From contig JAPEVC010000016.1 of assembly GCA_027946555.1 (NCBI GenBank), forward strand, positions 62,001 through 126,000: DNA of 64,000 nt, given 5' to 3'. The notes under the pieces are model-generated. The model was not told where the DNA came from. It was given only the letters and a program-made list of their open reading frames with translations, and made no database searches. Below, piece after piece: positions 1 through 10,815 of this stretch. Each line of letters starts with the position of its first letter. The stretch's first letter is position 1. The stretch comes from Gnomoniopsis sp. IMI 355080. Lineage: Eukaryota; Ascomycota; Sordariomycetes; Diaporthales; Gnomoniaceae. Made by a program: the position numbers and the translations under genes.

Positions 1-1114
1 GGAAGACTCGCATTAGGTGGTGGGCATTGTGAACCGCGATCTTCTGACTGGCTGCGGGCATCAGTCCCAGTAGGCCGGTCTCAGACACATTGATAAGATG
101 GTGATGCGGCTCGTTCATTTGTGCATCCTCAAACCAGGAGTTGTCCGCAGGTTTGATGGACTGGGCATATACACCAAGTTCAGCAAGCTCCTGGATGATG
201 ACGCCGGCCGCTGTACCCTTCTTCTTCTCCTTGTAGATCTTGCGGGCTTCCTTCTCCTCCTCATCCTCGGACGAAGTGTCGCTTGGACTGGAGTCTGAAG
301 AATCAACCTCGCCCTTCAGGTGAAACTCGACGATGAGGACGATCTTGGAACCGAGCTCCTCCAGCGTGACATGTTCTCCACCTTGCTGCTCCTCGTGGCC
401 CTTCTCCCGGATTGCTTTGCTCAACAAGCGCTCTCCCCAGACCTCTTTCATAATGTCCACTAGACGCTGCTGGCCGTGCGCATCGCAATGATTCTCAAGA
501 GACACGAGAATGGGAGCGGGACGGTTGGTCTGGTTCTCTGTGGCATGAGCAGCCTCTTGGTCGACTATGTCCCTGATAGTTTCGCAAACAGATCGGAACG
601 GAATGTGAGATACCAAAGTGTAGCCGTGGGTGACCTTTGGCTCGTCCTTCTCGGAATCGTCATCCCACGCATCAATCTCGACACAGCGCGCGCCGGCCCT
701 GAGAGTGTTCTGGTAGGCAGTAGCCGATGAAGTGCCGTATAGTTGATGAGCCAGCAAATACGTGTTGTGAGATGAGCTAATGAAGTACTCCGGCAGGGGA
801 TGAGACCTGTCAACGACTTCGGGCGGAACATTGATGTGGGGCTTGTCGAGGAGAGCCGCCAGCTTCTGACTGGGCGCATCTGGCCTGTCGTCTTCCAGGT
901 CCTCGGGCGTGAGCTCGCCCTGGACAAGGAGGAAAGATTTCAGCGCGTGGCTGGCGCGCAGCTGGTGTCGTGTGAGTTCAGTACTCAGCGCTGAATGACC
1001 CCCGCCAGCAATGGTCGTATTATCAATTTCCTCGCCTGCCTCATCTTGCGACGGACTACCCTTCCTCGCGAAAGGATTGAGGCTCGAGAAGGCGGTTGAC
1101 AGGCCCTCGGACAT
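1..1114 (-). CDS. Phosphoinositide-specific phospholipase C, N-terminal part (3' end outside window)
   Basis: The minus-strand frame is open from an ATG at 1114 to the window edge (371 codons, no intron seen), so the C-terminal half is missing. After about 90 residues without recognised domain comes the PI-PLC X box: 'EYFISSSHNTYLLAHQLYG' near residue 110 carries the first catalytic His, 'RCVEIDAWD' the metal/substrate acid residues, and 'THGYTLVSHIPF' the second catalytic His, followed by 'PILVSLENHC'. An acidic, Lys/Glu-rich linker (SSPSDTSSEDEEEKEARK) separates the X box from 'SETGLLGLMPAAS', where the Y box should begin beyond position 1. Family knowledge: hydrolyses PIP2 to IP3 and diacylglycerol in the cytosol and at membranes, feeding calcium signalling. 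No EF-hand or PH domain is evident in the visible part. The family call is firm; which fungal PLC paralogue it is cannot be told from half a gene. Confidence 0.9.
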   Translation of the reverse strand, partial: MSEGLSTAFSSLNPFARKGSPSQDEAGEEIDNTTIAGGGHSALSTELTRHQLRASHALKSFLLVQGELTPEDLEDDRPDAPSQKLAALLDKPHINVPPEVVDRSHPLPEYFISSSHNTYLLAHQLYGTSSATAYQNTLRAGARCVEIDAWDDDSEKDEPKVTHGYTLVSHIPFRSVCETIRDIVDQEAAHATENQTNRPAPILVSLENHCDAHGQQRLVDIMKEVWGERLLSKAIREKGHEEQQGGEHVTLEELGSKIVLIVEFHLKGEVDSSDSSPSDTSSEDEEEKEARKIYKEKKKGTAAGVIIQELAELGVYAQSIKPADNSWFEDAQMNEPHHHLINVSETGLLGLMPAASQKIAVHNAHHLMRVF

Positions 1115-3158
1115 AGTTGGCGACTTGTTCTTCTGATGATGAAGGCACCAACCTCGAGAGGTGTCCGACGTGAATAGATTAAATAAAGGACAACTATGTG
1201 GGCATGGATTGCGATCAGCAACTAAGCTTGTTGGTCTGACTGTCTTACCCTGGCCTGTCAACTTGTTCAGTGCCCGCAAAGAGGATGGGTATCGAAGGAC
1301 GTTGACCAATGACTGTAGGCCCCAAGCATTAAGATTTAGTGGGGCTAGGTCGAACTTGCAGTGGGTTGCTGTCCAACCTCTGGGCGTTGGTCACCGCCAA
1401 GTAAATCCTTAGGTACTGCACCTACCGGCCCAGATTAGGTATATTATCAAACTCTCTGTAACAAACCTGTTTACTGCCGCCGATAGACCTAGATTATTGT
1501 CATGTGCGCACAGACCAGTCAGAGAACATTCGAGGTGCATCAAACATGCTCCGCCATGTACAGATCTATTATAGTAAGCTTACGGTCGAGACAAGCCACA
1601 GACCACAGTGGCCGAGATGCTGCTGTGTGAAATCATGTGAGATACTGACTCATCTCATGATCTATAGACCATGGAAGCACGACCTGGCCTTCGAGAAGTG
1701 TGATATGGCGAAATTCCGTGGAATTCGAGAACGAAACCCATAGACACGGAAAGCAATCAAAACAGGAAAGGAGAGAGCAGGTAATTGGTCTTGACTTCTT
1801 CTTGCTTTGATCTACTGGCTTCAGTGCCATAATTTTGAATTAGACAGACAGTCAATGATCTGCAAAGTCTTGAGAATTTGTGACCCTAGGCATTTAGGAA
1901 TTCAAATTACTGTATTGGTACATGAAAGCAAAGAGTGAAAAGCGTGATCAGCTATTAGATACCCTGGTAGACAACATCGACTGAGTACGAATCTTATGGT
2001 AGGATTCTATCTCGGACCATATAATTCATACATATGTCCCTCGACACATTGCTAAGGACGTATATTCGGAAGGACCCAATTTAGGTCTAGCTGCCTATCA
2101 TGTCATCTGCTGAGCCAGGTGAGGTTTGTGAAGATTATGATGACGAAACGATTTCTGCCCAATCTTAACTCCCAATTGTGCGATATCCTCATAAAGCACG
2201 ATGTAGGCAACTCTAGACATAGCATCACAGCCACCGCGACCGTTCATCCAGCCGCAAGTTCCCAAGGACAAAGGAAAGTGGTAAAAGGGAAAAGGAAAAA
2301 ACCTGAAGGGATATATATTTCTTACATTTCGAGCCAATAGGTCGTGTAAATCACATGCGGAGTTGAGATTTCCTCGTTAGATACTAGGTACCTAGTAAAT
2401 GGTCCAACCTCGCCAACCAATGTTTTTTTTAACATGTTATACCATAAGTCCCTTCGAAAATGCCCTGGGCAGATCGAGATTGCTGGCAAGACCTGGTCAC
2501 TTGTTTCTGTGTCCAAGTACGAGAGTAAAGAGCGATACACCTTCCTGCCCCTGCTTCCTCTCCTGTGTTCGTGAACGCTTTGATCAAGGCTCAGCTTGCA
2601 TGTAAGTTGCGTGAGCCCGGGCAACCTTGCCAGCCCCCGTGAGAAGCCACAGCGGATGACTTTGGTGATATACAAATCTGTATTAGCAACAGCCCCATTG
2701 CGGATGTGTTCGGTTGCATGACTTGAAGGAGAATCTACAGCTACAGACGTAGTATATTAGACCTCAGAAGGCCCGATTTTAATTTCGCCAACATCTAACG
2801 TTATTCCTGCGCAGTTACACGATGATACCATGTATTCCCGGGTCTCCCCGCTTCCCCAACCTCGATGCCGGGGAAGACCTTGGCAAACCCACAGTCTTTC
2901 CCCACAAAGCGGCCTACACGCTAAGCAATATGGGATGAACTCGCCATGACAAACAAGACATCCATGAAGAGCGTCTTTCAAAATTTGATGTCAATGACTA
3001 GCTAGGTAGTGCGAGCGCGGTTCCACTGGATCTACTCCTCGAGGACGCCCAACCCAAACTCTGGGCCACACAAGTCGCGAGAATCTCCACCTCTCGCTTG
3101 CCAATTCGAGCTCTCACTGCTCAGTCTGAGAGATTCCGCGGCTTACTCCTTAGGCAAC
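1115..3158. other. Intergenic region, 2.0 kb
   Basis: It lies between the divergently transcribed PLC and GH92 genes, so it holds both promoters. No ORF here has coding character. A perfect 14-nt palindrome ACTAGGTACCTAGT is at 2383-2396. Nothing else recognised. Confidence 0.6.
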
Positions 3159-5901
3159 ATGCCGTCCCTTCGCTTACAGACAGCTTTGCTCTTCTTCGCT
3201 TACGGTCGTGCGGCTGGAAGGCTCTCAGACTACGTCGACTTGCTCATCGGCACCGAAGGACCAACCCCAGGATCCGGCATTGCCAGTGGAAATGTCTTTC
3301 CCGGAGCGGCTTTGCCCAATGGCATGGCCAAAGTCGGCATCGACACTAGCTATACAGGTCTGGATGCTCTCGCTACGGATGTCAACGCTGGTTACAGCCC
3401 GCTGGGCAACGTGACCGGTGTCTCGATGTTGCACGTCACCGGCACCGGGGGTGATCCAACATGTAGGTATACCCGTGGAGCTCTCGCTCTATGAATATTG
3501 TCTTGAAACAGCTACTAAGGGCAGTACAGACGGGCTCATCTCCCAGATGCCTTTGACGGGAACGTTGGAGTCGATCAATATCGCAAACAACATCACCTAT
3601 GCCCAAAATCGATCATTGGATAGCGAGACAGCTGCCGTTGGTCACTTCACCACGACACTGAGTGACGGTATCCAGATTGACATCACAGCTAGTAATCATT
3701 CGGGAATCATCCGCTACACTTTTCCCTCCGCAGCCTCACCTGGCAATGCCAGCCAAACTGTTGGCGCAGGCTCTGTGTCTGCTTTGGAAACGACACAGTC
3801 CGCTGATGACGCGCACATCCTCGTGGATCTGACTCACGTCCTTCCTGCGCAGAATCCTGGAACCATGAGTTATTCCCAACAGTACCTGCGAGGAAGTCTG
3901 CAAGTTCGTACAGGAGCCTCAGGACAAGCCTCATACTACGGTAGCGCAACGTACATTGGCGGATGGCCCAACCCGGAAGAACACCAGTATTTCTTCTGCA
4001 GCAATTTCAGCGTGCCGGAGGGCTCAGTACTGACGCCGACAAACGCATATGCGCAAGCTGTAGGCTTTGACCGCGTGGATGGCGCAGGCACGTTCACTTG
4101 GCCATACAATGCTTATGAGCCGGCGGCAGACAAGCCAACTGTGAGGTCTGACACGGAAATCTACGCTGGGGCAGGGAACAGGATGGGGATTGGGGCACTG
4201 TTCAGCTGGAGCCGAGCATCTAGCATTACTGGGAACTCGACCGCTAGCATCGAGGCGCGGGTAGGTATCTCGCACATCAGCGTTCAGAAAGCCTGCGCGT
4301 ACATTGCGGATGAGGTTCCCTCCACAAGAACGTTTGACGACATCGTGGAGCAAGCCCGTCAAGAATGGGAGACCAAGGTCCTCAGCGCGGTCGAGGTCGT
4401 CGATGATAATAGCACGACCAGTCAGAATGTTACGCTCAAGCGAATGCTATACACAGCTCTCTATCAGACATCCCTGATGCCCACGGATAAGACGGGCGAG
4501 AACCCCTATTGGACATCCAACACGTCCTTCCCATATTACGATGACCACTATACCATCTGGGACACCTACCGCACCCTCCTCCCCTTGTACCACCTCTTAT
4601 TCACATCCACTTATTCCCGCGTGGTGAGCGGCCTCATCAACATCTTCTCCTTCGAAGGCTACCTCCCAGCAGGCCGCGCAGCGAACTGGAATGGTCGCGT
4701 GCAGGGCGGCACGCATGCTGATCTCGTGCTAGGCGACGCTTACGTCAAGAGCGTCTTCTCACCCACCACGAATACGACAGGTCTGGGCGAGCTGGGTGCT
4801 ATCGACTGGGCTGAGGCTTACGCTGGCATGGTCAAGAACGCAGAGGTCCTGCCAGCGCGTAATGCAGACAGCGTGACACCCGATGGCGCGACAAAGGAGG
4901 GCAGAGGCGCGTTGGATGATTATTTGCAGTTGGGTTACATTACTCGAAATCACTCTAGGAGTATTTCGCGTGGTCTAGAGTATCCACAGGATGACTTTGC
5001 AATCTGGGCAGTGGCCAAGGGCCTGGGTGTGAGCGAAACGGACCAGGCGCGGTATCTGGATCGGGCAGCATGGTGGGAGAATCAATGGAACAGTGCGGCG
5101 ACCACCAGCCTGGCTCTAAGCGGCAACGGAACGAACACGACGTTCACTGGTTTCGCGGGCCCGAGGGACGCAGATGGAGGCTTCAATCTCACCGACTATG
5201 ACCCTATCGTCTGCGTTCCTAGTTGCGGGTGGGCAGACGACATCTACGAAGCCAAAGTCTGGGAGACGTCCTTCACCGCGGCACCGCACGACATGTCACG
5301 GGTCATTGCGCTCATGGGTGGGGATGAAGCTTTTGTGCAACGCCTTGATGCCTCGTTCGTTCCTGGACTCGGCGGGAGCACGGGCAATGCGAACAATGAC
5401 GCAGGCAGCACGCTCTTCAACCCGGGCAACGAGCCAAGCTTCCCCATGCCGTTCTTGTACAACTACGTACCGGGCTATCACTGGAAGACGGCTAATCAGA
5501 GCCGGGCGGTCGTGGACGAGTTTTACAGTGATCAGAGAAATGGGTATCCGGGAAACACGGACGCCGGTGCATTGCCGAGCTGGCTAATTTTCAATCTGCT
5601 AGGTGTGTACCCCATCACAGGCCAGCCAATGTATCTGCTGGGTGCTCCTCGGTTCTCGTCGGTCAAGGTCAGGTTGTTTGCCAGGACCGGGCTGGAGAGG
5701 ACGTTGGCGATTCGAGCAGAGGGACTGGCCGATGATGCCTACTATCCTCAGAAGGTCACCTTGGATGGGGTCAAGCTGGATCGCGCTTGGGTGAGCCATG
5801 CTGAGCTTGTCGGAGCGAGCGAGCTGGTCTTTGAGATGGGCTCGCAGCCCGCGAGGTGGGATGTCGGTGAGCGGCCGTGGAGTATGAGCGGATGGTCATG
5901 A
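3159..5901 (+). CDS. Secreted GH92 alpha-mannosidase (first copy)
   Basis: Two exons, 3159-3462 and 3530-5901, with a 67-bp intron (GTAGGT...TACAG), give 891 residues. The ATG at 3159 was chosen because it starts a clear signal peptide (MPSLRLQTALLFFAYGRAAG); the frame is open further upstream but without one. Splicing joins 'GTGGDPT' to 'YGLISQMPLTG', a junction that matches the unspliced second copy at 12.3-15.2 kb. GH92 landmarks follow in order: 'IWDTYRTLLPLYHLL' (about residue 444), 'GYLPAGRAANWNGRVQGG', 'GNEPSFPMPFLYNYV' (about 734, conserved acidic residue) and 'GYPGNTDAGALPSWLIFN' (about 776), then 'YLLGAPRF'. Many N-x-S/T sites agree with secretion. Family role: calcium-dependent inverting exo-alpha-mannosidase, usually alpha-1,2, trimming mannans or N-glycans outside the cell. 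It is somewhat longer than typical GH92 enzymes. Exact linkage specificity is not deducible. Confidence 0.93.
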
Positions 5902-7501
5902 TGATGAACGTGGTCGTATGTTGCTTCGAATTGTAGGCAGACTCTTTGCGGGCATAATTTAGCTCCTAATATTGCTGCCATAGTATACACATCCATTGCA
6001 ACCAACGTGTATGATTCCACTGATTTACCCCCCTGCATCGTCTCCGACTGACCAATCATCTTACACACATGCGCCAAGACTCCACCAGCGTCCCTGACCT
6101 GCTGCTTTTACGCCATGATGCCTTTACTATGTAGACGTCTTTCACCGCGCCACCCCCTCGAGCCACTAGTAAAGATTTGGCACAACTTGGTTCTCCTCGT
6201 TACAAGTTGGTCCTTGATTTCCATCCCATTCTTTACGATATTTCGGCGTGCATCCGATCAGGATCAGATGAGCCCGTGCAGGCTGGCAGGGAAGGACTGC
6301 TATGTTTTGCAAAACGGGGGTGTTAGCCACAGGGGCAACGGGAAGACATGAGACCTGGACAGTTTGAGGCTCAACTGTTAGCGCGGATATCGTGTCAGTC
6401 ACCAAGGATTACGGCCCCCAGACAGGACAGCGCGAATACTCGGTTATTCACCTCGTCACTTTGTCAAGTAGAAATTGCCTGTGGTCTTCTATTTTTCGCA
6501 TACGTGATGATCATTTACGACATAAGCGCTCGTTTTCTTATGAAGGGTCTTCGGCTTTGCGGCCATCCGTTCAGATGGCCCACCCACTTTTCAAGCAGTG
6601 ACTTGATGCATCACTTGCAGCTTGGATCTAGGCTCAAAGCGCCTCAAACTCGCTTACGCACTCCTGTTCCTGACACCCCACGTTTTCGGAAAAGTCGTCC
6701 GGATGCACTCAAGGATCATGACAATCACAACGGGAGATCGGCTCACATCACTTGGCAAATGCTTCTCTTTGCGGCTCTGTGTTCACTGCCATGTGCTGGG
6801 GGACACCCCGAAGAGCCTAGTTGAGCCTCAATGCTTGTTCAAACGACACTATGATCTATCCCTATCATGCACACCGAAAACCCGAAGATCCTGGCAGGTG
6901 TGGCTGCCCTGAGTACGCACCCTGTGGAGCCCTGCAGGATCTCCAAAACGTCTGAAGATCATGAACAAAAACCATCGAGTGGACTGTATGTTTGTCACTC
7001 GGCACCAAACTGGCCAAGTGACCACCACTGGGCTGTTTTCCAAGGCTCTCGTTCGTCGGCGCCAGGAAACATCGTCGTGCCTGAGACACCTTGTGAAGGC
7101 GAGGTCTCCTTTCCTTAGCCGCTCATCCAGCCCCATCTCGTCTCAACATTGTTTAGGTTGAAGGTTTTTGTCGTCCCAATCGTCGTGCTATTCTGGCTAG
7201 GATGGAAAAATGAGACAGGGCGAAGTCATGCAAACGAGGTGATCTCATCACTCACATGGCTGTGGTGATGGTCGACAACTAGTATATAAGGAGGGCCAAG
7301 AACCGCCTTCGAGCACACTCAACTTATCATCAGCATCATCAGCAGCAGCATCTTCTTTCCTCCAACATTCACTTTCAAGTCGCGATTGATTCGTGCCATT
7401 CTTTTTCAGCACTATTAACCAACTAGAACTTTCAGTTTAACTGTCTTTATCTTCAACGGCTTTTTGTCTTTCCAACACGAACTATCTTCTCAACTTCCAA
7501 G
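5902..7501. other. Intergenic region, 1.6 kb, upstream of the Egh16-like gene
   Basis: Small ORFs here (for example 6348-6824) have no domain, signal peptide or splice support. The last 220 bp hold a TATA box and a pyrimidine-rich leader with short CATCATCAGCAG-type repeats near 7325-7350. The length would suit a strongly regulated promoter; that is inference. Confidence 0.55.
7284..7290 (+). promoter_or_regulatory. TATA box of the Egh16-like gene
   Basis: TATATAA lies about 210 nt before the ATG at 7502. It is followed by a CT-rich, AT-poor stretch typical of fungal transcription starts. Inferred from sequence only. Confidence 0.5.
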
Positions 7502-8251
7502 ATGTATTCCCAGATCAAGACCCTCCTCTTCGCCCTCGCGGCCTCCCCTCTCGTTGCCGCCCACGGCAAGATTGCAGTTGTCACCGGAGACGCGGGTGGC
7601 AACGGAACAGCACTGGGCATTCAGGGCGCCGTGGTTCCCGGCCCCGGCCCCAACTACAAAACCGAGGTTGACACGACCGTCTTCTGGTCAAAGGACATCG
7701 CCACTGACGACGACATTGGCTTCACCGAGAGCGGCTCTGGCAACAACCAGCTCACCGACCTCACCAAGAGCATGGCACTCAGCGGCTCGACCCTGCCCCA
7801 GGTCACCAGCGGCGGCTCCGTCAGCGGCACCTACCACGTCGTGACCGACGACGGCTGTGGTCCCGTCGAGGCGCTCATTGACGAGTCTGCAAGCGCCAAG
7901 TGGAGCACGGCCACCAAGGCGACTGTGTCCACCGACATGCCCGGCACAGCTGGCGAGTGCCCCACAAGCCTCGACAGCGGCAACGACAACAAGATCAAGC
8001 GCATGGCAACGCGCGCCCTGGTTAAGATGGGTCTCATCTCCAAGCGTGCCAACAACGTCAACAAGGACTACAGCTTCTCTATTGCCATTCCCGCTGGTAC
8101 ATCTTGCACGGGTACCATTGGCGACCAGTCCAACCTCTGTCTCGTCAAGATGTCCAACAACAACGCAAACGGACCCTTTGGTGGTGTCTACGCCGTTCAG
8201 ATGGGAGGCAATGCCACTACTCGTCGTGTCATGCGCGCTTTCCAGGTTTAA
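7502..8251 (+). CDS. Egh16-like (MAS/GAS family) secreted surface protein
   Basis: Intronless, 249 residues. A signal peptide (MYSQIKTLLFALAASPLVAA) is followed directly by 'HGKIAVVTGDAGGNGTALGI', the hallmark start of the fungal Egh16/Gas1/MAS family. The body has 'DTTVFWSKDI', 'TDDGCGPV', 'AGECPTS' and 'IPAGTSCTGTIGDQSNLCLV'; the Cys residues are probably disulphide bonded. Two Lys-Arg sites ('IKR' and 'ISKR', residues about 160-180) could be cut by a Kex2-type protease. Family knowledge: members are induced in appressoria or early infection of plant and insect pathogens and are extracellular or cell-surface; the biochemical activity is not settled. Predicted cleavage after Ala20 leaves His as the first residue, which recalls histidine-brace copper proteins (inference). 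High G+C at third positions and the strong TATA promoter suggest high expression. Confidence 0.92.
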   Translation: MYSQIKTLLFALAASPLVAAHGKIAVVTGDAGGNGTALGIQGAVVPGPGPNYKTEVDTTVFWSKDIATDDDIGFTESGSGNNQLTDLTKSMALSGSTLPQVTSGGSVSGTYHVVTDDGCGPVEALIDESASAKWSTATKATVSTDMPGTAGECPTSLDSGNDNKIKRMATRALVKMGLISKRANNVNKDYSFSIAIPAGTSCTGTIGDQSNLCLVKMSNNNANGPFGGVYAVQMGGNATTRRVMRAFQV

Positions 8252-8700
8252 AACGGTTGATTTCTTGATGACTCGTCTTGTCTGTCTAATGTATTGATAT
8301 CTGTGTCATACCAAGTGGGAGCTGGAAGTCTTCCCACAATACTTAAATGGAGATGCTGTGGTCACTGGTGGTGATGGAATGTAGACTAGGTATTTGGAGA
8401 AAAGTACCTGTCAGGCATTGTATAGAACGAGAAATGAATGACGAAATTGAAACAAGCTATGCACATTGTGACTGAATAGTGATAATGAAATATGAATCCA
8501 AGTGACGGAGAAGGAGAAGAATGAAAGAAAGGACATCCAACAGAATCGTTATGTATCTACCTATTGGGAAACCTGTTTTGTGGTTTGGTGAGTGGCTGAC
8601 TAGACAAACCATTTTGCAGGGTCCAGGTGCCCACGCAATGTCATCTGAATACTAAGAATGAATTGAAACTTAATTAAACAAATAGAATGTGCAAAAAGAC
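8252..8700. other. Intergenic region, 0.45 kb
   Basis: Probable 3' UTR of the Egh16-like gene, then AT-rich DNA. No gene seen. Confidence 0.5.
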
Positions 8701-8705
8701 AAAAA
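8701..8705 (-). terminator. Likely RNA polymerase III terminator of tRNA-Pro
   Basis: A run of five T on the minus strand lies 34 nt beyond the tRNA 3' end, the first T5 downstream. The trailer between contains a second T-arm-like hairpin. Confidence 0.5.
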
Positions 8706-8715
8706 TTGATCCAGA

Positions 8716-8732
8716 TCACGATTTGAACGTGA
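8716..8732 (-). repeat. Extra T-arm-like hairpin in the tRNA trailer
   Basis: Minus strand TCACGTTCAAATCGTGA forms a 5-bp stem around the loop TTCAAAT, identical in loop to the real T arm (CCGCG-TTCAAAT-CGCGG at 8747-8763). Stem positions 1 and 3 differ on both sides and remain paired. It probably derives from a decayed tRNA 3' half and supplies a second B-box-like sequence. Confidence 0.6.
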
Positions 8733-8738
8733 TGAATT

Positions 8739-8822
8739 GGTCCTGGCCGCGATTTGAACGCGGGACCTCATCCAACCGAGAATTAACCCTAAGGATGAAT
8801 CATACCCCTAGACCACCAGGAC
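8739..8822 (-). tRNA. tRNA-Pro(AGG), with 12-nt intron
   Basis: The minus strand from 8822 folds as a complete cloverleaf: acceptor GTCCTGG/CCAGGAC with discriminator C at 8739, D arm containing TGGTCTAGGGG (A box), anticodon stem CATCC/GGATG around loop TTAGGG-T, and T arm CCGCG-TTCAAAT-CGCGG (B box). The anticodon AGG occupies 8790-8788. A 12-nt intron (8786-8775) sits one base 3' of the anticodon, the canonical position for tRNA introns, and leaves a 72-nt mature tRNA without encoded CCA. It reads proline CCU (and CCC after A34 to inosine editing, family knowledge). Confidence 0.93.
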
Positions 8823-9661
8823 GCTGTAAATCAGCTTGGATCAATTGTTGAATTCGGCTCAGAATGTGGAGTATATATTCCAAGCAATTTCTCTCCACAC
8901 TGGGCTGATATGTGGAGGCTGGCGGCTGAACGGCTAGCGTGGCCCTGATCCCTGCGGGGCCTTGTGGACTTACATAATCAATCCCCTGCAAGCCGCACTG
9001 CTGATACTGCTGACTGACACACCATGCTGCTTGTTGAGACGCTCTTCCTTTCCTTGTCCCTTCTCGTTAGCCAGACTGCTTTTAGACCAATAATATAATG
9101 CGATGAGGCTGATCCTCTAGCCGGTGAACGTCCATTGTGCCGTCACAAAATGCTTCACAATTTTCTCGCTCATTGCTCAGGTATGCCATGGTTTCAATCG
9201 GGATACTCTATCGTTCGGACCTGTTTTGTGGGTCGGACATACTGGTAGGATTTGCAGCTACCTACCTACCTAGGTACCAAGGTATAAGATTGTGACGACT
9301 TTGTGTACACGACAGAGATTGATTAGAAAAATGCGCTTCGTTTCGCAATTCAAACAGGAGCGTAATTATTTCAAGGAAAGTAGAATTGTTCTTAAATTAT
9401 AGGAGGACCTTGTCCAGAGAAACCGGGAGGGAAGCTCGACAATTAATTTGCTTCACCAATACAGGGTCGTGAGGCACAATCCAGGTAGTAAACTGTAAGT
9501 TGTGTTTGGCTGTCTTCATGGCGCCCTAAGTTTCCAATGAGGATAATGAAGAGGCCATCATTCAATTTTGAAGGCCTTTACGCAGCCCTCCTCCTCCCTT
9601 CCACTTCCCTTCTTCTCCCTCTTCTTACTCCCTCCTCCTCTGTTCATTCTTGGAGGGGTAT
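8823..9661. other. Intergenic region, 0.84 kb
   Basis: It lies downstream of the SDR gene and upstream of the tRNA. It holds a TACCTACCTACCTAGGTACC element at about 9259-9278 and a CT-rich tract near 9585-9635. No coding signal seen. Confidence 0.55.
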
Positions 9662-10815
9662 TTAACGTCCTACTGGCTTTCCCCAGATGTTCCTATCCCC
9701 CAACCATTTCCAGATCATCGCATAACCTTCATGCGCATTCCTCACCATCAGCCCATCCTTCGGATCCTTACTAGGACCGGGGTCATTCAAATACTGAACA
9801 GACCGCGTCTGGTTTTTTCCAACCTCCAATATCGTTCCACCTACCAGTCCCTCTTCCTCCACACACCGCAGCATCGCCACAGCTACTTCGTCAGGCGTCA
9901 CCCAACCATCCTGCTCCGGATCCAAATACGCCATCTTCTCCGGGTGCTCGACCCACAACGGCGTACGTACCACGCCGGGCGCGACTGCCGATACTCGGAT
10001 CCCATGCTGCTCATCCAGGGGTGCCAAGCTGCGCACGAGGCCGTGGATCCCAAACTTGGAGGCACCGTAGAGCGGCGCGTTGAAATTGGGCATTTGGCCT
10101 GCGACGGAGCCGATGTGGACAATGCGCTTGGGGTGTGACGGTGAGACACTCGTCAAGTTGCTGCTAGATGGTGGATACAGCCAGTGGGACATCGCGAGCT
10201 GTGTTGCTCGGATGGGGTGTGTGAGGTTGATATCTAGGAGGGCATAGTGGCCTGGATGTCCGTCGACATTGTCCTTGCTCTCGGCTGAGCCTGGAGGATG
10301 CCAAAAGCTAGCAAGACGTTTCAGTGCCACGTTTCAATATTCGAAGCGAGGGCTAGTGTGAATCTTTTGGTGCAACTTTGTCTGCTAATTGGGGCACTCA
10401 CTTCGACCAATTTGGTTCGTATACACCCGCTCCAGGGCAGAGGACATCAACATCGCCAAATTCCTGCAAAGCAACATCAAACATATTCGACAAGTCGGGC
10501 CAGGATGTTACATCCGTCTTAACGAAAACAGCTCGCGGGCTCTTCCCAACGTCGCTGTGCTCCGCGATGAGCGCCTCTGCTTCGGGGCGGAGACCAAGGT
10601 CTGCTATCACCACATTGCAGTTTCGAGACAGGAGGAGTGCCGCAAAGGAGAGATTGATTCCTTATTTTAGCGCGTCAACCGATAGGAACAACAGACGAGT
10701 TATAATGGGTATCTCAGGCGCACGTACCGGAGCCCGCGCCAGTCACGATGGCGGTCTTCCCACCCACGCTGAAAGGGACAGATGTAGGAGCACTCGAGGG
10801 AGCAGCGGTCGCCAT
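9662..10815 (-). CDS. Short-chain dehydrogenase/reductase, NAD-dependent type
   Basis: Three exons on the minus strand, 10815-10728, 10660-10402 and 10307-9662, with introns of 67 and 94 bp (GTACGT...TAAG and GTGAGT...CTAG), encode 330 residues. Exon 1 carries the start of the Rossmann nucleotide motif 'TAIVTGAGSG', completed across the junction by 'INLSFAALLL'. 'NVVIADLG' places an Asp at the end of the second beta strand, which favours NAD(H) over NADP(H). 'DVLCPGAGVYEP' is the NAG-like motif region, 'IVHIGSVAGQ' holds the active-site Ser, and 'YGASKFG' the catalytic Tyr-x-x-x-Lys. The order matches classical SDRs resembling 15-hydroxyprostaglandin dehydrogenase-like fungal enzymes. The substrate is unknown. 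There is no signal peptide, so it is probably cytosolic. It lies between the tRNA and the second mannosidase without obvious functional link. Confidence 0.9.
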
